The notes under the pieces are model-generated. The model saw nothing but the letters and a program-made list of their open reading frames with translations, was not told where the DNA came from and made no database searches. DNA of 64,000 bases from Streptomyces flaveolus. Its GTDB lineage: Bacteria > Actinomycetota > Actinomycetes > Streptomycetales > Streptomycetaceae. The position numbers were made by a program, and so were the translations under genes. This document shows positions 17,351 through 29,853 of this stretch, one piece after another. The first letter of the stretch is position 1. Every line of letters begins with the position of its first letter. The DNA lies in NCBI RefSeq assembly GCF_014648815.1, contig NZ_BMRV01000001.1, forward strand, positions 558,001 through 622,000, in the 5' to 3' direction.

Positions 17351-18795
17351 GGTGTGCGTCCTCCTTCGGGTCGGGACGGTTGCGTGGCGTGCAGGAGCCC
17401 GGCCAGTTCCACCAGGTCCGTGCCGGTGAGCCGGGGCAGTACGCAGCCGGGGAGCGTGCGGCAGGCGTCGCGCCAGGACGCGGGGATCGACGCGCCGCCG
17501 CCCAGCGCGCCGGTGAGGGCGCCCGCCAGCGCGGGGGCGGAGTCCGCGACGCGGGAGAGGCAGGCCGCCGCGGGAACGGCCTCGGCGATGCGGCCCCCGG
17601 CGGCCCGGGCCAGGGCGAGGGCGACCGGGACGGTCTCGGCGGCGGCGACGCCGTAGCTGTAGACGTGGTCGACGATCTGGTGCTCCAGCAGCGGGATCAG
17701 GGCGAACGCGCTCTCTACCCCGGCCGTGAGGGCGAGCGCCTGCCGGGTGTTGCGGCCGATCTCGGTCTCCTCGGGGAGTTCGGCGAGCGCGGCGTCCACG
17801 CAGGCCTCCACGTCGCCGTCGCCGAGGGCGCACGCCAGTGCCGCCGCCATGGCCCGGGCGCCGTGCACACCGTCGCCGTCCTGGGTGTAGCGGGCGTCGA
17901 ACTCGGCGAGGTCGGCGGCGAGCCGCGGGGCGCCGGGGTGGGCGACGGCCAGGACGCAGGCCCGGATGCAGGCGGCGTCGTCGAAGTAGTGCGGGTTGTC
18001 GTGGCCGGTGGCGGGCGGGCGCAGGCCGGTGGCGAGGTTGCCGAGCCCGGCCCGTACGGAGATGCGGGCGCGCAGCGGCACCACCGCCGACTCGATCTCG
18101 GGGGCGCGGTCCGCCGCCGCGGCCACCTCGCTGGCGGCGGCGTTCCAGGTGAGGTCGATCGCGGCACGCGTCCGGCGCTCGCGGCTCAGGTCGCCGAGCG
18201 CGCTGTCGTCCCCGGCGCGCAGCAGGGCCTCCGCCGCGAACGCCGCCCACTCGGCGTCGTCCGACGGGCCGAGGCGCAGGGGCTCGGGGGACTGGTTCAG
18301 GGCGATGGGGACGGGGAGGGTGGTGGTCGCGTTCTGCTCGGCGAACGTGTCCAGCTCGCGGGTGAGACGCCGGGTCCACTCGGGCATCCGGGCCGCCCGG
18401 TGCCGGGCGGCGGGCCATCCGGCCGCGTCCCCGGCGGCGAGCCCCAGCAGCAGCCCCTCGACCCGCCGGGGGTCGGCGAGCGGTGCCGCGCCGGGGTGGG
18501 TGCGGTGGGCGGGGGCGGGCGTCGAGGGGCCGGCGTCCGGCCGGGGGTCGCCGACGGCGGGGCCGGGTGCCGGGCGGGTGCTCTCGGCGGTGGTCGGTGC
18601 CGAGGGGGGTGCGGCGGTGAGGGTGTCGCCGTCGGTGCGGGCGGGCACCGGGGTGCTGATGCCGCGGCCCGGGTCGGTGGTGGTCGGGGGTTCGGGGCGG
18701 TGGGTGCTTCCGGCGGAGGGCTGGTCCACCTCGTCGGGGGTGGCGACGTACGCCGTGGTGGCCGGTTCCTCACCGGCGGGGCGCGAGCGCGTCAC
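17347..18795 (-). CDS. ADP-ribosylglycohydrolase family protein (copy 2), metal site degenerate
   Basis: A 482-residue protein. Residues 1-105 are a low-complexity Pro/Thr/Asp/Arg-rich region. The ARH domain then starts GLLLGLAAGDAAGWPAA (~115-131). Where active members have TDDT it has GPSDDAEWA, and where they have G-x-D-x-DT it has RVADSAPALAGALTGALGG, so at least one Asp pair is reduced. It keeps an HPGAPRLA-type stretch and the overall helical pattern. It may bind rather than cleave its ligand, or act with another paralogue. ATG and stop overlap copies 1 and 3 by 4 bp each. Confidence 0.8.
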   Translation of the reverse strand: MTRSRPAGEEPATTAYVATPDEVDQPSAGSTHRPEPPTTTDPGRGISTPVPARTDGDTLTAAPPSAPTTAESTRPAPGPAVGDPRPDAGPSTPAPAHRTHPGAAPLADPRRVEGLLLGLAAGDAAGWPAARHRAARMPEWTRRLTRELDTFAEQNATTTLPVPIALNQSPEPLRLGPSDDAEWAAFAAEALLRAGDDSALGDLSRERRTRAAIDLTWNAAASEVAAAADRAPEIESAVVPLRARISVRAGLGNLATGLRPPATGHDNPHYFDDAACIRACVLAVAHPGAPRLAADLAEFDARYTQDGDGVHGARAMAAALACALGDGDVEACVDAALAELPEETEIGRNTRQALALTAGVESAFALIPLLEHQIVDHVYSYGVAAAETVPVALALARAAGGRIAEAVPAAACLSRVADSAPALAGALTGALGGGASIPASWRDACRTLPGCVLPRLTGTDLVELAGLLHATQPSRPEGGRTP

Positions 18796-20366
18796 GGCCG
18801 CACCCCCGCGGTGTCGCCGTCCGGTACGGGCGTGACGAGCGTGGCGGCGTCACGCTCCGCGGGTCCGCCGCGCTCGCCGGGCCCCGGGGCGCGGCGGTCC
18901 GCGGACCTCGGCCCGACGGCGCCGCTTCCCGCGGCCCGGTCGGCGCTGTCATCCCGCGCGGGCGGGCCGGTGGCGTCACCCTCGGTGGCCCGGTCGGCGG
19001 TGCCACCCCCTGTGGGGTGGTCGGCGGCATAGCTTCCCGTGGGCCGGTCGGCGGTGCCACCCCCCGTGGCCCGGTTGGCGGTGCCACCTCGCGTGGGGAG
19101 GTCGGTGGTGCTACTTCCCACGGGTCGGTTGGGGGCGGCACCCCCTGTGGGCCGGTTGGCGACGTCGCTTCCCGTGGGGCGGTCGGCGGTGCCACCCCCC
19201 GTGGCCCGGTTGGCGGCGCCACCTCGCGTGGGGAGGTCGGTGGTGCTACTTCCCACGGGTCGGTTGGGGGCGGCACCCCCTGTGGGCCGGTCGGAGGCGT
19301 CGCTGCCCGTGGCCCGGTCGGCGGTGCCACCGCCCGGGGCCCGGTCGGTGGTGGCACCGGCCCTGGGCCGGTCGTCCGGTACCAGTAGGTCCGCGATCTC
19401 CAGCACATGGTGGCCCGCCATCGCCGGGAGGCAGGTGCCGCGGGCCGGGCCGATGGCCGCCGCCCAGTCGGCCGGGATGGCGGAGACGCCCCGGCTCGCC
19501 CCGGCCAGCGCGCCGGCCACCGCCGCCGTGGTGTCGGCGTCGCGGCCCATGTTGACGGCCGTCAGCACGGCGTCCGTGAAGTCCCCGTCGGCCGCCGCGA
19601 ACGCCCCGAAGGCGAGGGCGACCGCCTCGGGGGCGAGGTCCGTCCAGGGGTAGCCGCCGATGACCACCGCGGAGCGGACCGCCCGTTCGCCGAGGTGGGC
19701 CGCCGTCATCGCGCGGCGCAGGCAGCGGGCCGTCCAGGAGTCCTCCGGGACGACGGCCAGGGCCGAGGCCACCACCGCGACGGCCGGTGCCCCCGTCATC
19801 GCCGCCGCGACACCCGCGGCCACCGCCTGGCCGCCGTAGATGCCCTCGCCGTCGTGGCTGACCGACCCGTCGACCGCCACCAGCCGGGCCGCCTCGGCGG
19901 GCCGGCCGGCCGCGAACACCCCGTGGGGCGCGGCCCGCATGGCCAGCCCGTCGCTCCAGGCGTGGCGGTGCTGGGCGGAGATGGGGGCGGCCAGCCCGCG
20001 GCGCAGGTTCTCCAGGGTGCCGCGCTCGCTGAAGCCCGCGCCCCGGAAGGGGCCCTCCTCCCGGTCCGCGATCCACTCGTGCCAGGCCGCCTCCACATGG
20101 GCCGGGGTGAGGGCGGAGCCGTGCCGGGCCAGCAGCAGGCCCGAGAAGATCGCGTACTCCGTGTCGTCCGTGCCGGACGGCCGCTCCGCCACGTAGCCCG
20201 TGATACGGCCCCAGCGGGCGCGGATCTCGGAGGGCTTCATGTTCTCGGCCGGCGCCCCGAGGGCGTCCCCGACGGCCAGGCCGAGCAGCGCGCCGCGCGC
20301 CCGTTCGCGGAGCCCGGCGGCGTCCCCCGGGGCGGGGACCGAGGGAATGCAGGCGGTGGATGCCAT
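18792..20366 (-). CDS. ADP-ribosylglycohydrolase family protein (copy 1) with repetitive tail
   Basis: A 524-residue protein and the first gene of the operon. The catalytic domain fills residues ~22-330: RARGALLGLAVGDALGAPAE, then GTDDTEYAIF (TDDT ligands), and NMGRDADTTAAVAGALAGA near residue 280, all canonical. From ~331 it carries a long tail of 9-residue repeats of the form DRPTGGGTA/NRATGGGTA, encoded by 27-bp tandem repeats, then ~45 acidic/basic residues. A clear GAGGAG-type ribosome site precedes the ATG. The tail has no hydrophobic segment; it may be a flexible linker or surface region. The tail length probably varies among strains because the DNA is tandemly repeated. Confidence 0.87.
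   Translation of the reverse strand: MASTACIPSVPAPGDAAGLRERARGALLGLAVGDALGAPAENMKPSEIRARWGRITGYVAERPSGTDDTEYAIFSGLLLARHGSALTPAHVEAAWHEWIADREEGPFRGAGFSERGTLENLRRGLAAPISAQHRHAWSDGLAMRAAPHGVFAAGRPAEAARLVAVDGSVSHDGEGIYGGQAVAAGVAAAMTGAPAVAVVASALAVVPEDSWTARCLRRAMTAAHLGERAVRSAVVIGGYPWTDLAPEAVALAFGAFAAADGDFTDAVLTAVNMGRDADTTAAVAGALAGASRGVSAIPADWAAAIGPARGTCLPAMAGHHVLEIADLLVPDDRPRAGATTDRAPGGGTADRATGSDASDRPTGGAAPNRPVGSSTTDLPTRGGAANRATGGGTADRPTGSDVANRPTGGAAPNRPVGSSTTDLPTRGGTANRATGGGTADRPTGSYAADHPTGGGTADRATEGDATGPPARDDSADRAAGSGAVGPRSADRRAPGPGERGGPAERDAATLVTPVPDGDTAGVRP
18940..19360. repeat. 27-bp tandem repeats with 135-bp higher-order copies inside an ADP-ribosylglycohydrolase gene
   Basis: Roughly fifteen 27-bp units encode the 9-residue tail repeats of copy 1. 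Two near-identical 135-bp blocks (five units each) start at 19071 and 19206, exactly 135 bp apart, and stay almost identical to about 19290, which indicates recent block duplication. Several reading frames are open through the array because no unit contains a stop. Confidence 0.85.
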
Positions 20367-20519
20367 GCGGCCTCTCCTCTCAGGCGGCGTCCGAAGAGGC
20401 GCACAGCCCTTTGCGGAACTGTCCCCGGTGCGGCTCGCCGCGCAGCCTCGCACGCCCCAGCGTCACCCGGTCGACATATGGGCGAGCATGATCACGGATG
20501 AGCGTCGAGGGGTAAAAGC

Positions 20520-20538
20520 GCAGGTAAGCCCAGCCTTT
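20520..20538. promoter_or_regulatory. Possible DmdR/IdeR-like iron box upstream of the VIT gene
   Basis: A partly palindromic AGGTAAGCCCAGCCT sequence resembles, at about 10 of 19 positions, the DmdR1 iron-box consensus as I remember it. It lies 84 bp before a metal-transporter start. Weak evidence. Confidence 0.25.
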
Positions 20539-20621
20539 CCTTGCTGGCGAGGCGGAAATTACCGACGTACATTCGGTGTTGTCGAAAAGTAGAACTCGTC
20601 CAAAATGCTGCTGGGGGACCC

Positions 20622-21353
20622 ATGGCCATCATCGAGACCGAGGCGTCGCTGCACGAGGCGCACCGCGACAACCACACCCACCGGGACGTGAACGGCGGCT
20701 GGCTGCGCCCCGCCGTCTTCGGCGCCATGGACGGCCTGGTCTCCAACCTCGCCCTGATGACCGGCGTGGCCGGCGGTACGGCCAGTCAGCACACCGTCGT
20801 GATCAGCGGTCTCGCGGGTCTGGCGGCCGGCGCCTTCTCCATGGCCGCCGGCGAGTACACCTCCGTCGCCTCGCAGCGCGAACTCGTCGAGGCCGAGCTG
20901 GACGTGGAGCGCCGGGAGCTGAAGAAGCACCCGAAGGACGAGGAGGCCGAGCTGGCCGCCCTCTACGAGGCGCGGGGCGTCGAGCCGGAGCTCGCCCGGG
21001 AGGTCGCCCGGCAGCTGTCCCGCGACCCCGAGCAGGCCCTGGAGATACACGCCCGCGAGGAGCTGGGCATCGACCCGGGTGACCTGCCGTCGCCGCTGGT
21101 CGCGGCCGTGTCGTCGTTCGGTTCGTTCGCCCTGGGGGCCCTGCTTCCCGTCCTGCCCTTCCTGCTCGGCGCCAGTGCCCTGTGGCCCGCCGTGCTGCTG
21201 GCGCTGGCCGGCCTGTTCCTGTGCGGCGCGGTGGTGGCCAAGGTGACGGCGCGCAGCTGGTGGTACAGCGGGCTGCGGCAGCTCGCGCTCGGTGGTGCCG
21301 CGGCCGGTGTGACGTACGTCCTGGGCAGCCTGTTCGGAACGGCCGTAGGATAG
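20622..21353 (+). CDS. VIT1/CCC1 family iron/manganese transporter
   Basis: A 243-residue protein of the VIT family, which exports or sequesters Fe2+/Mn2+. The first helix has the typical RPAVFGAMDGLVSNLALMTGV (residues ~25-45), followed by GAFSMAAGEYTSVASQRE, the conserved metal-path stretch with GEY. A charged cytoplasmic segment rich in E/D/K (~85-150) is the metal-binding hub of eukaryotic VIT1. Three more hydrophobic helices complete five membrane spans. The ATG has GGGGGA at 4-9 bp. It is divergent from the glycohydrolase operon. A perfect inverted repeat begins 11 bp after the stop. Confidence 0.9.
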   Translation: MAIIETEASLHEAHRDNHTHRDVNGGWLRPAVFGAMDGLVSNLALMTGVAGGTASQHTVVISGLAGLAAGAFSMAAGEYTSVASQRELVEAELDVERRELKKHPKDEEAELAALYEARGVEPELAREVARQLSRDPEQALEIHAREELGIDPGDLPSPLVAAVSSFGSFALGALLPVLPFLLGASALWPAVLLALAGLFLCGAVVAKVTARSWWYSGLRQLALGGAAAGVTYVLGSLFGTAVG

Positions 21354-21726
21354 CCCGGCTCGAACTTATGCGTCGGACCGCATAAGTAGTCGTTACTCGC
21401 TGGTTTCGAGTGCGTGACCACCGGGCATGAGCCGTAAGCGCTGCGGGCAACGACGCCCGCCGTGCACGCGCGGAGTGGGCGACGGCGCTCCCTCCGCCCC
21501 CCGGGCCCACGGACACCGACCTGTCCGCGTCGGCCCCCACAGCTTCCGTCGCTGGGATCCGGTACCCCCGCCGAGATCTTGCGTCGTCCGCATGGTGGAA
21601 CGGATTATCCCGGTTAACGAGAACCACTCCATCATGTAACCTGCAGCAAATTTTGCACCCACGCAGAGGGCCAACGTCGTCCCTCGGCAACTTGCCAGAT
21701 GCCACCTGACGACGACGGGAGAGCCG
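21354..21726. other. Intergenic region upstream of gltB
   Basis: The 373-bp gap holds the inverted repeat just after the VIT gene, ~200 bp of ordinary GC-rich sequence without a credible ORF, and an AT-richer stretch (21598-21660) including GGTTAACGAGAACC and GCAAATTTTGC. That stretch is the most likely promoter/operator zone for gltB. No clean -35/-10 pair could be fixed. Confidence 0.5.
21364..21387. terminator. Perfect 9-bp inverted repeat after the VIT gene
   Basis: ACTTATGCG and its exact complement flank a 6-nt spacer. It is unusually AT-rich for this DNA and lies 11 bp after the stop. It could be a weak terminator, or an operator read from the gltB side. Confidence 0.45.
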
Positions 21727-26314
<4,588 letters not shown>

Positions 26315-26322
<8 letters not shown>

Positions 26323-27778
26323 TCCCAAGGGCTTCCTGAACCACGGGCGCGAGGTCGCCAAGACCCGGCCCGTCGAGGAGCGCGTCAAGGACTGGAACGA
26401 GGTCTACGTCCCCGGCTCCCTGCTGCCGATCATCAGCAAGCAGGCCAGCCGGTGCATGGACTGCGGCATCCCGTTCTGTCACAACGGCTGCCCGCTCGGG
26501 AACCTGATCCCCGAGTGGAACGACTACGCCTACCGCGAGGACTGGTCGGCCGCGCAGGAGCGTCTGCACGCCACCAACAACTTCCCGGAGTTCACGGGCC
26601 GCCTGTGCCCGGCCCCGTGCGAGTCGGCGTGCGTGCTCGGCATCAACCAGCCGCCGGTCACCATCAAGAACGTCGAGGTCTCGATCATCGACAAGGCGTG
26701 GGAGACCGGGGACGTCGCCCCGCAGATCCCCGAGCGCCTGTCCGGCAAGACCGTCGCCGTCATCGGCTCGGGACCGGCGGGCCTGGCCGCCGCCCAGCAG
26801 CTCACCCGGGCCGGCCACACCGTCGCCGTCTACGAGCGCGCGGACCGCATCGGAGGCCTCCTCCGCTACGGCATCCCCGAGTTCAAGATGGAGAAGCGGC
26901 ACATCAACCGCCGCATAGAGCAGATGCGCGCGGAAGGCACCCGCTTCCGCACCGGCGTCGAGATCGGCCGCGACCTCAAGGCGACGGACCTGAAGAAGCG
27001 GTACGACGCCGTCGTCATCGCCGCCGGTGCCACCACCGCCCGCGACCTGCCGGTCCCCGGCCGCGAGCTCCAGGGCATCTACCAGGCCATGGAGTACCTG
27101 CCCCTGGCCAACAAGGTGCAGGAGGGCGACTACGTCGCCCCGCCGATCAGCGCCGAGGGCAAGCACGTCGTCGTCATCGGCGGCGGCGACACCGGCGCCG
27201 ACTGCGTGGGCACCGCCCACCGCCAGGGCGCGGCCTCCGTCACCCAGCTGGAGATCATGCCCCGGCCGGGCGAGGAGCGGAACCCGGTCTCGCAGCCGTG
27301 GCCGACCTTCCCGATGCTCTACAAGGTCACCAGCGCCCACGAGGAGGGCGGCGAGCGGGTCTACGCCGTCTCCACGACCCACTTCGAGGGCGACGAGGAC
27401 GGCAACGTCCAGTGGCTGCACATGAGCGAGGTCGAGTTCGTCGAGGGCAAGCTGACCCCGAAGCCGGGCACCGAGCGCAAGATCCCCGCCCAGCTGGTCA
27501 CCCTCGCCATGGGCTTCACCGGCACCGACCGGGAGAACGGCCTGGTCGACCAGTTCGGCCTGGAGCTCGACGAACGGGGTAACATCGCCCGGGACGCCGA
27601 CTTCCAGACCAATGTGCCGGGTGTGTTCGTCGCCGGTGACGCCGGCCGCGGCCAGTCGCTCATCGTCTGGGCGATCGCCGAGGGCCGCTCCGCCGCACGT
27701 GGCGCGGACCGCTTCCTGACCGGAGCCAGCGACCTGCCGGCCCCGATCCGCCCGACCGACCGCGCACTGGCGGTCTGA
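26315..27778 (+). CDS. gltD: Glutamate synthase small (beta) subunit GltD
   Basis: GltD passes electrons from NADPH to GltB. Its 487 residues show the N-terminal cluster-binding cysteines [17 protein letters not shown] and [12 protein letters not shown], the FAD loop [13 protein letters not shown] (~150) and the NADPH loop [17 protein letters not shown] (~290). The C-terminal [12 protein letters not shown] is the second FAD contact. Start overlaps the end of gltB by 8 bp, ensuring coupled translation. A hairpin 52 bp downstream ends the unit. Confidence 0.97.
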
Positions 27779-27830
27779 CGGCCGGAACAACCTCACAGTC
27801 GTCCCGCACAAAGGCGTGCGGAACACTGAT

Positions 27831-27871
27831 GGCGCCTGCCCTGTCCCCGACCGGACGAATGGGCAGGCGCC
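27831..27871. terminator. Bidirectional terminator between gltD and the chitosanase-like gene
   Basis: Arms 27831-27841 and 27861-27871 are complementary over 11 bp with a 19-nt loop. A smaller stem (27804-27809 with 27816-27821) precedes it. The two flanking genes converge here. Confidence 0.7.
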
Positions 27872-27880
27872 GTCGCATGC

Positions 27881-28783
27881 TCAGGGCAGCTTGTAGGTGT
27901 CCCCGTACATCTCCCACACCAGCGGCGTCTTCAGGTCCAGGTTCCCGGCCTCCAGGAACCGGCGCTGGGCCGTGTCGACGCGGGAGGTGTCGATGTCCGG
28001 CCGCTTGGCCAGCATCGCCTCGCGCCGGACGTCGAGGAACGCGTCCAGATAGGCCTTCTCGGACCCGCCGTCGGCCGGCGTCTTCGCCTTCTTCATCGCC
28101 AGCTCGCGCAGGCTGTAGAAGCCGTCCGCGTCGCTGTCGGGGCCGTGGAAGACCATCGCGTCGAAGTAGACGAACTGGCCCAGCGTGCCGAGCCCGTCCA
28201 GCTTGGCCAGGCGCACCGACGGCTGGAAGTAGACCCGGTCGCGCTCCTCCTCCTGCGCCTTGCGGAACGCGGGGAGCTTCGCCTCCGCCTCCCAGGCGGC
28301 CGTGAACCCGGGATCCAGGCCCTCGTGGGAGTCGGTCCCGTCGACCTCGCGCAGGGCCGGCAGGTACTTCGCGAGGCCGTTGTCCGGGTGGTCCTCGGTG
28401 TAGTGCTCGACCAGGGCGAGCAGATCGTGGGTGCCGGTGCAGAAACCGATGATGCCCGCGGTGTAGCCGTCACCCTGCCCGAGATCCTCGATGGTGCCGT
28501 AGGCGCTGCGCCAGTCCGTGGTCGAGTTCTCGGCGCTGGACACCAGCTGCTGCGCCAGCTCCTTCTTCGCCGGGGCGGCCAGCCCCGGCGGCAGGTCGGC
28601 GATCAGCTCGTCGTCCGCCTCCCGCTCCTGCTCGGCCCGGTCCTTGGCGTCCTCGCGGGAGGACTGGGTGGTCGACGTGGGCGGCGTCACCGGGGCGTCG
28701 GCCGAGTCCGTCGGCATGAGGAAGTACACCCCCGTGGCGACCACGGGGACGGCCGCGAGGAGCAGCACACCGGCACGTTTCAC
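27881..28783 (-). CDS. GH46 chitosanase-like protein, second catalytic acid replaced
   Basis: A 300-residue protein: an N-terminal hydrophobic segment (residues 4-23) after two basic residues, a Ser/Thr/Asp linker with an acidic coil (~40-60), and a GH46 domain from ~70. The family motif ELAQQLVSSAENS includes the catalytic Glu (E85), and YTAGIIGFCTGTHDLLALV, ERDRVYF, MVFHGP and SRVDTAQRRFLEAGNLDL are typical. At the place of the second catalytic Asp (D40 in Streptomyces N174 chitosanase, DIGDGRGYT as I recall) it reads DLGQGDGYT, i.e. Gln103 with an Asp two residues later. No lipobox or clear signal-peptidase site. Overlaps the rhomboid gene by 4 bp. S. coelicolor has two GH46 genes, csnA and csnB; this resembles csnB by location. 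Confidence 0.87.
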   Translation of the reverse strand: MKRAGVLLLAAVPVVATGVYFLMPTDSADAPVTPPTSTTQSSREDAKDRAEQEREADDELIADLPPGLAAPAKKELAQQLVSSAENSTTDWRSAYGTIEDLGQGDGYTAGIIGFCTGTHDLLALVEHYTEDHPDNGLAKYLPALREVDGTDSHEGLDPGFTAAWEAEAKLPAFRKAQEEERDRVYFQPSVRLAKLDGLGTLGQFVYFDAMVFHGPDSDADGFYSLRELAMKKAKTPADGGSEKAYLDAFLDVRREAMLAKRPDIDTSRVDTAQRRFLEAGNLDLKTPLVWEMYGDTYKLP

Positions 28784-29709
28784 TGGGGAATACCTCCACC
28801 TGACAGTTCCGACACCTTGACCGCCGCCGACACCGCCAGCAGCACCACCACAAGCGCACACGCACCCGCCTGCACCAGCACCCGCCGCCCGTCGCGCGGC
28901 GCGTACGCGTACGCCGCGGCCACCGCCCCGCCCGCCAGCAGGCCGCCCAGATGGCCCTGCCACGAGGTGAGCCCGGCCGAGATCAGCAGCCACAGCAGCA
29001 GGTACGCCATGAAGCGGTTGACCGGCGCCATGTTCGCGCCGAGCCGCCGCGCCAGGACGTAGTAGGCGGCTCCGAGGCCGAAGACCGCGCCCGACGCGCC
29101 GACCGAGGGCTGGGCGGGGTCCGCGAGGAGCAGCTCCACGACGGAACCGCCGAGCGCCGACAGCAGATACAGGACGGCGTACCGGACGCGGCCGAGCATC
29201 GGCTCCACCACCCGCCCGAGCTGCCACAGCGCGGCCATGTTCATCACGATGTGGAGGACGCCGAACGTGCCCTCGGTGGGCTCCAGGTGCAGGAAGGCGC
29301 TGGTGAGCATCCGCTCCCACTCGCCGGCGACGACACCCTCGGCGTGGAAGCCCTCCGGGAACACGCCCTGGTAGACGTAGTGGCCCCCGTCCGGCCCGAC
29401 CAGGCGCGCGCCGACCATCGAGAACCGGTCCACGATCCCCGGCCGCACCAGCTCACCCAGGTACGCGAGGACGTTCAGCCCGATCAGCACGTACGTCACG
29501 ACGGGCGTCGCCGAGACCCGGCCGCCGACGATCGTCCGGGCCTGCCGGACCGACCGCGCGCCCTCCTTCACGCACTCCGGGCAGTGGTGGCCCACCGCCG
29601 CCTCGTGCATGCAGTCGGGGCAGATGGAGCGGTCGCAGCGGGTGCAGCGGACATGGCACTCCACCGCGGGATGGCGGTAGCAGGTGGTGACGGTGGACTC
29701 GGAATCCAC
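28780..29709 (-). CDS. Rhomboid family intramembrane serine protease with N-terminal zinc motif
   Basis: A 309-residue protein. The N-terminus has a B-box-like zinc pattern (C10, C18, C22, C25, C30, C33, then HHCPEC). About six membrane helices follow from ~70. The catalytic Ser lies in GASGAVFGL (near residue 204) and the His in WQGHLGGLLAGG (near 251); the HIVMNMAALW helix supplies the conserved His-Asn pair. The GTG start at 29709 has GAGGAG upstream. The protein cleaves membrane-embedded segments of partner proteins. Its stop overlaps the chitosanase-like gene start by 4 bp, so the two are co-translated. Confidence 0.93.
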   Translation of the reverse strand: MDSESTVTTCYRHPAVECHVRCTRCDRSICPDCMHEAAVGHHCPECVKEGARSVRQARTIVGGRVSATPVVTYVLIGLNVLAYLGELVRPGIVDRFSMVGARLVGPDGGHYVYQGVFPEGFHAEGVVAGEWERMLTSAFLHLEPTEGTFGVLHIVMNMAALWQLGRVVEPMLGRVRYAVLYLLSALGGSVVELLLADPAQPSVGASGAVFGLGAAYYVLARRLGANMAPVNRFMAYLLLWLLISAGLTSWQGHLGGLLAGGAVAAAYAYAPRDGRRVLVQAGACALVVVLLAVSAAVKVSELSGGGIPQ

Positions 29710-29853
29710 GGCCGGCTCCTCGGGACGGGCGGACGGTGAGCCGGTGGGGACGGCGGCGAACAAAATATCGAAACACTGTGGAGCGGCTGAGAGGCGGGGT
29801 CCGCAGTGCCGTACGCTCGGCAGCCAGTCGCCGCCGCACGAGGGGGAGTCCGC

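Noticed and set aside
19017..19388. Collagen-like Gly-x-x frame on the plus strand
   Set aside because: It is the complement of the 27-bp repeat array coding for the tail of ARH copy 1; no ribosome site or neighbours support it.
21598..21660. Possible GlnR box upstream of gltB
   Set aside because: GGTTAACGAGAACC and GTAAC are present, but the gTnAC-n6-GaAAc spacing is not met.
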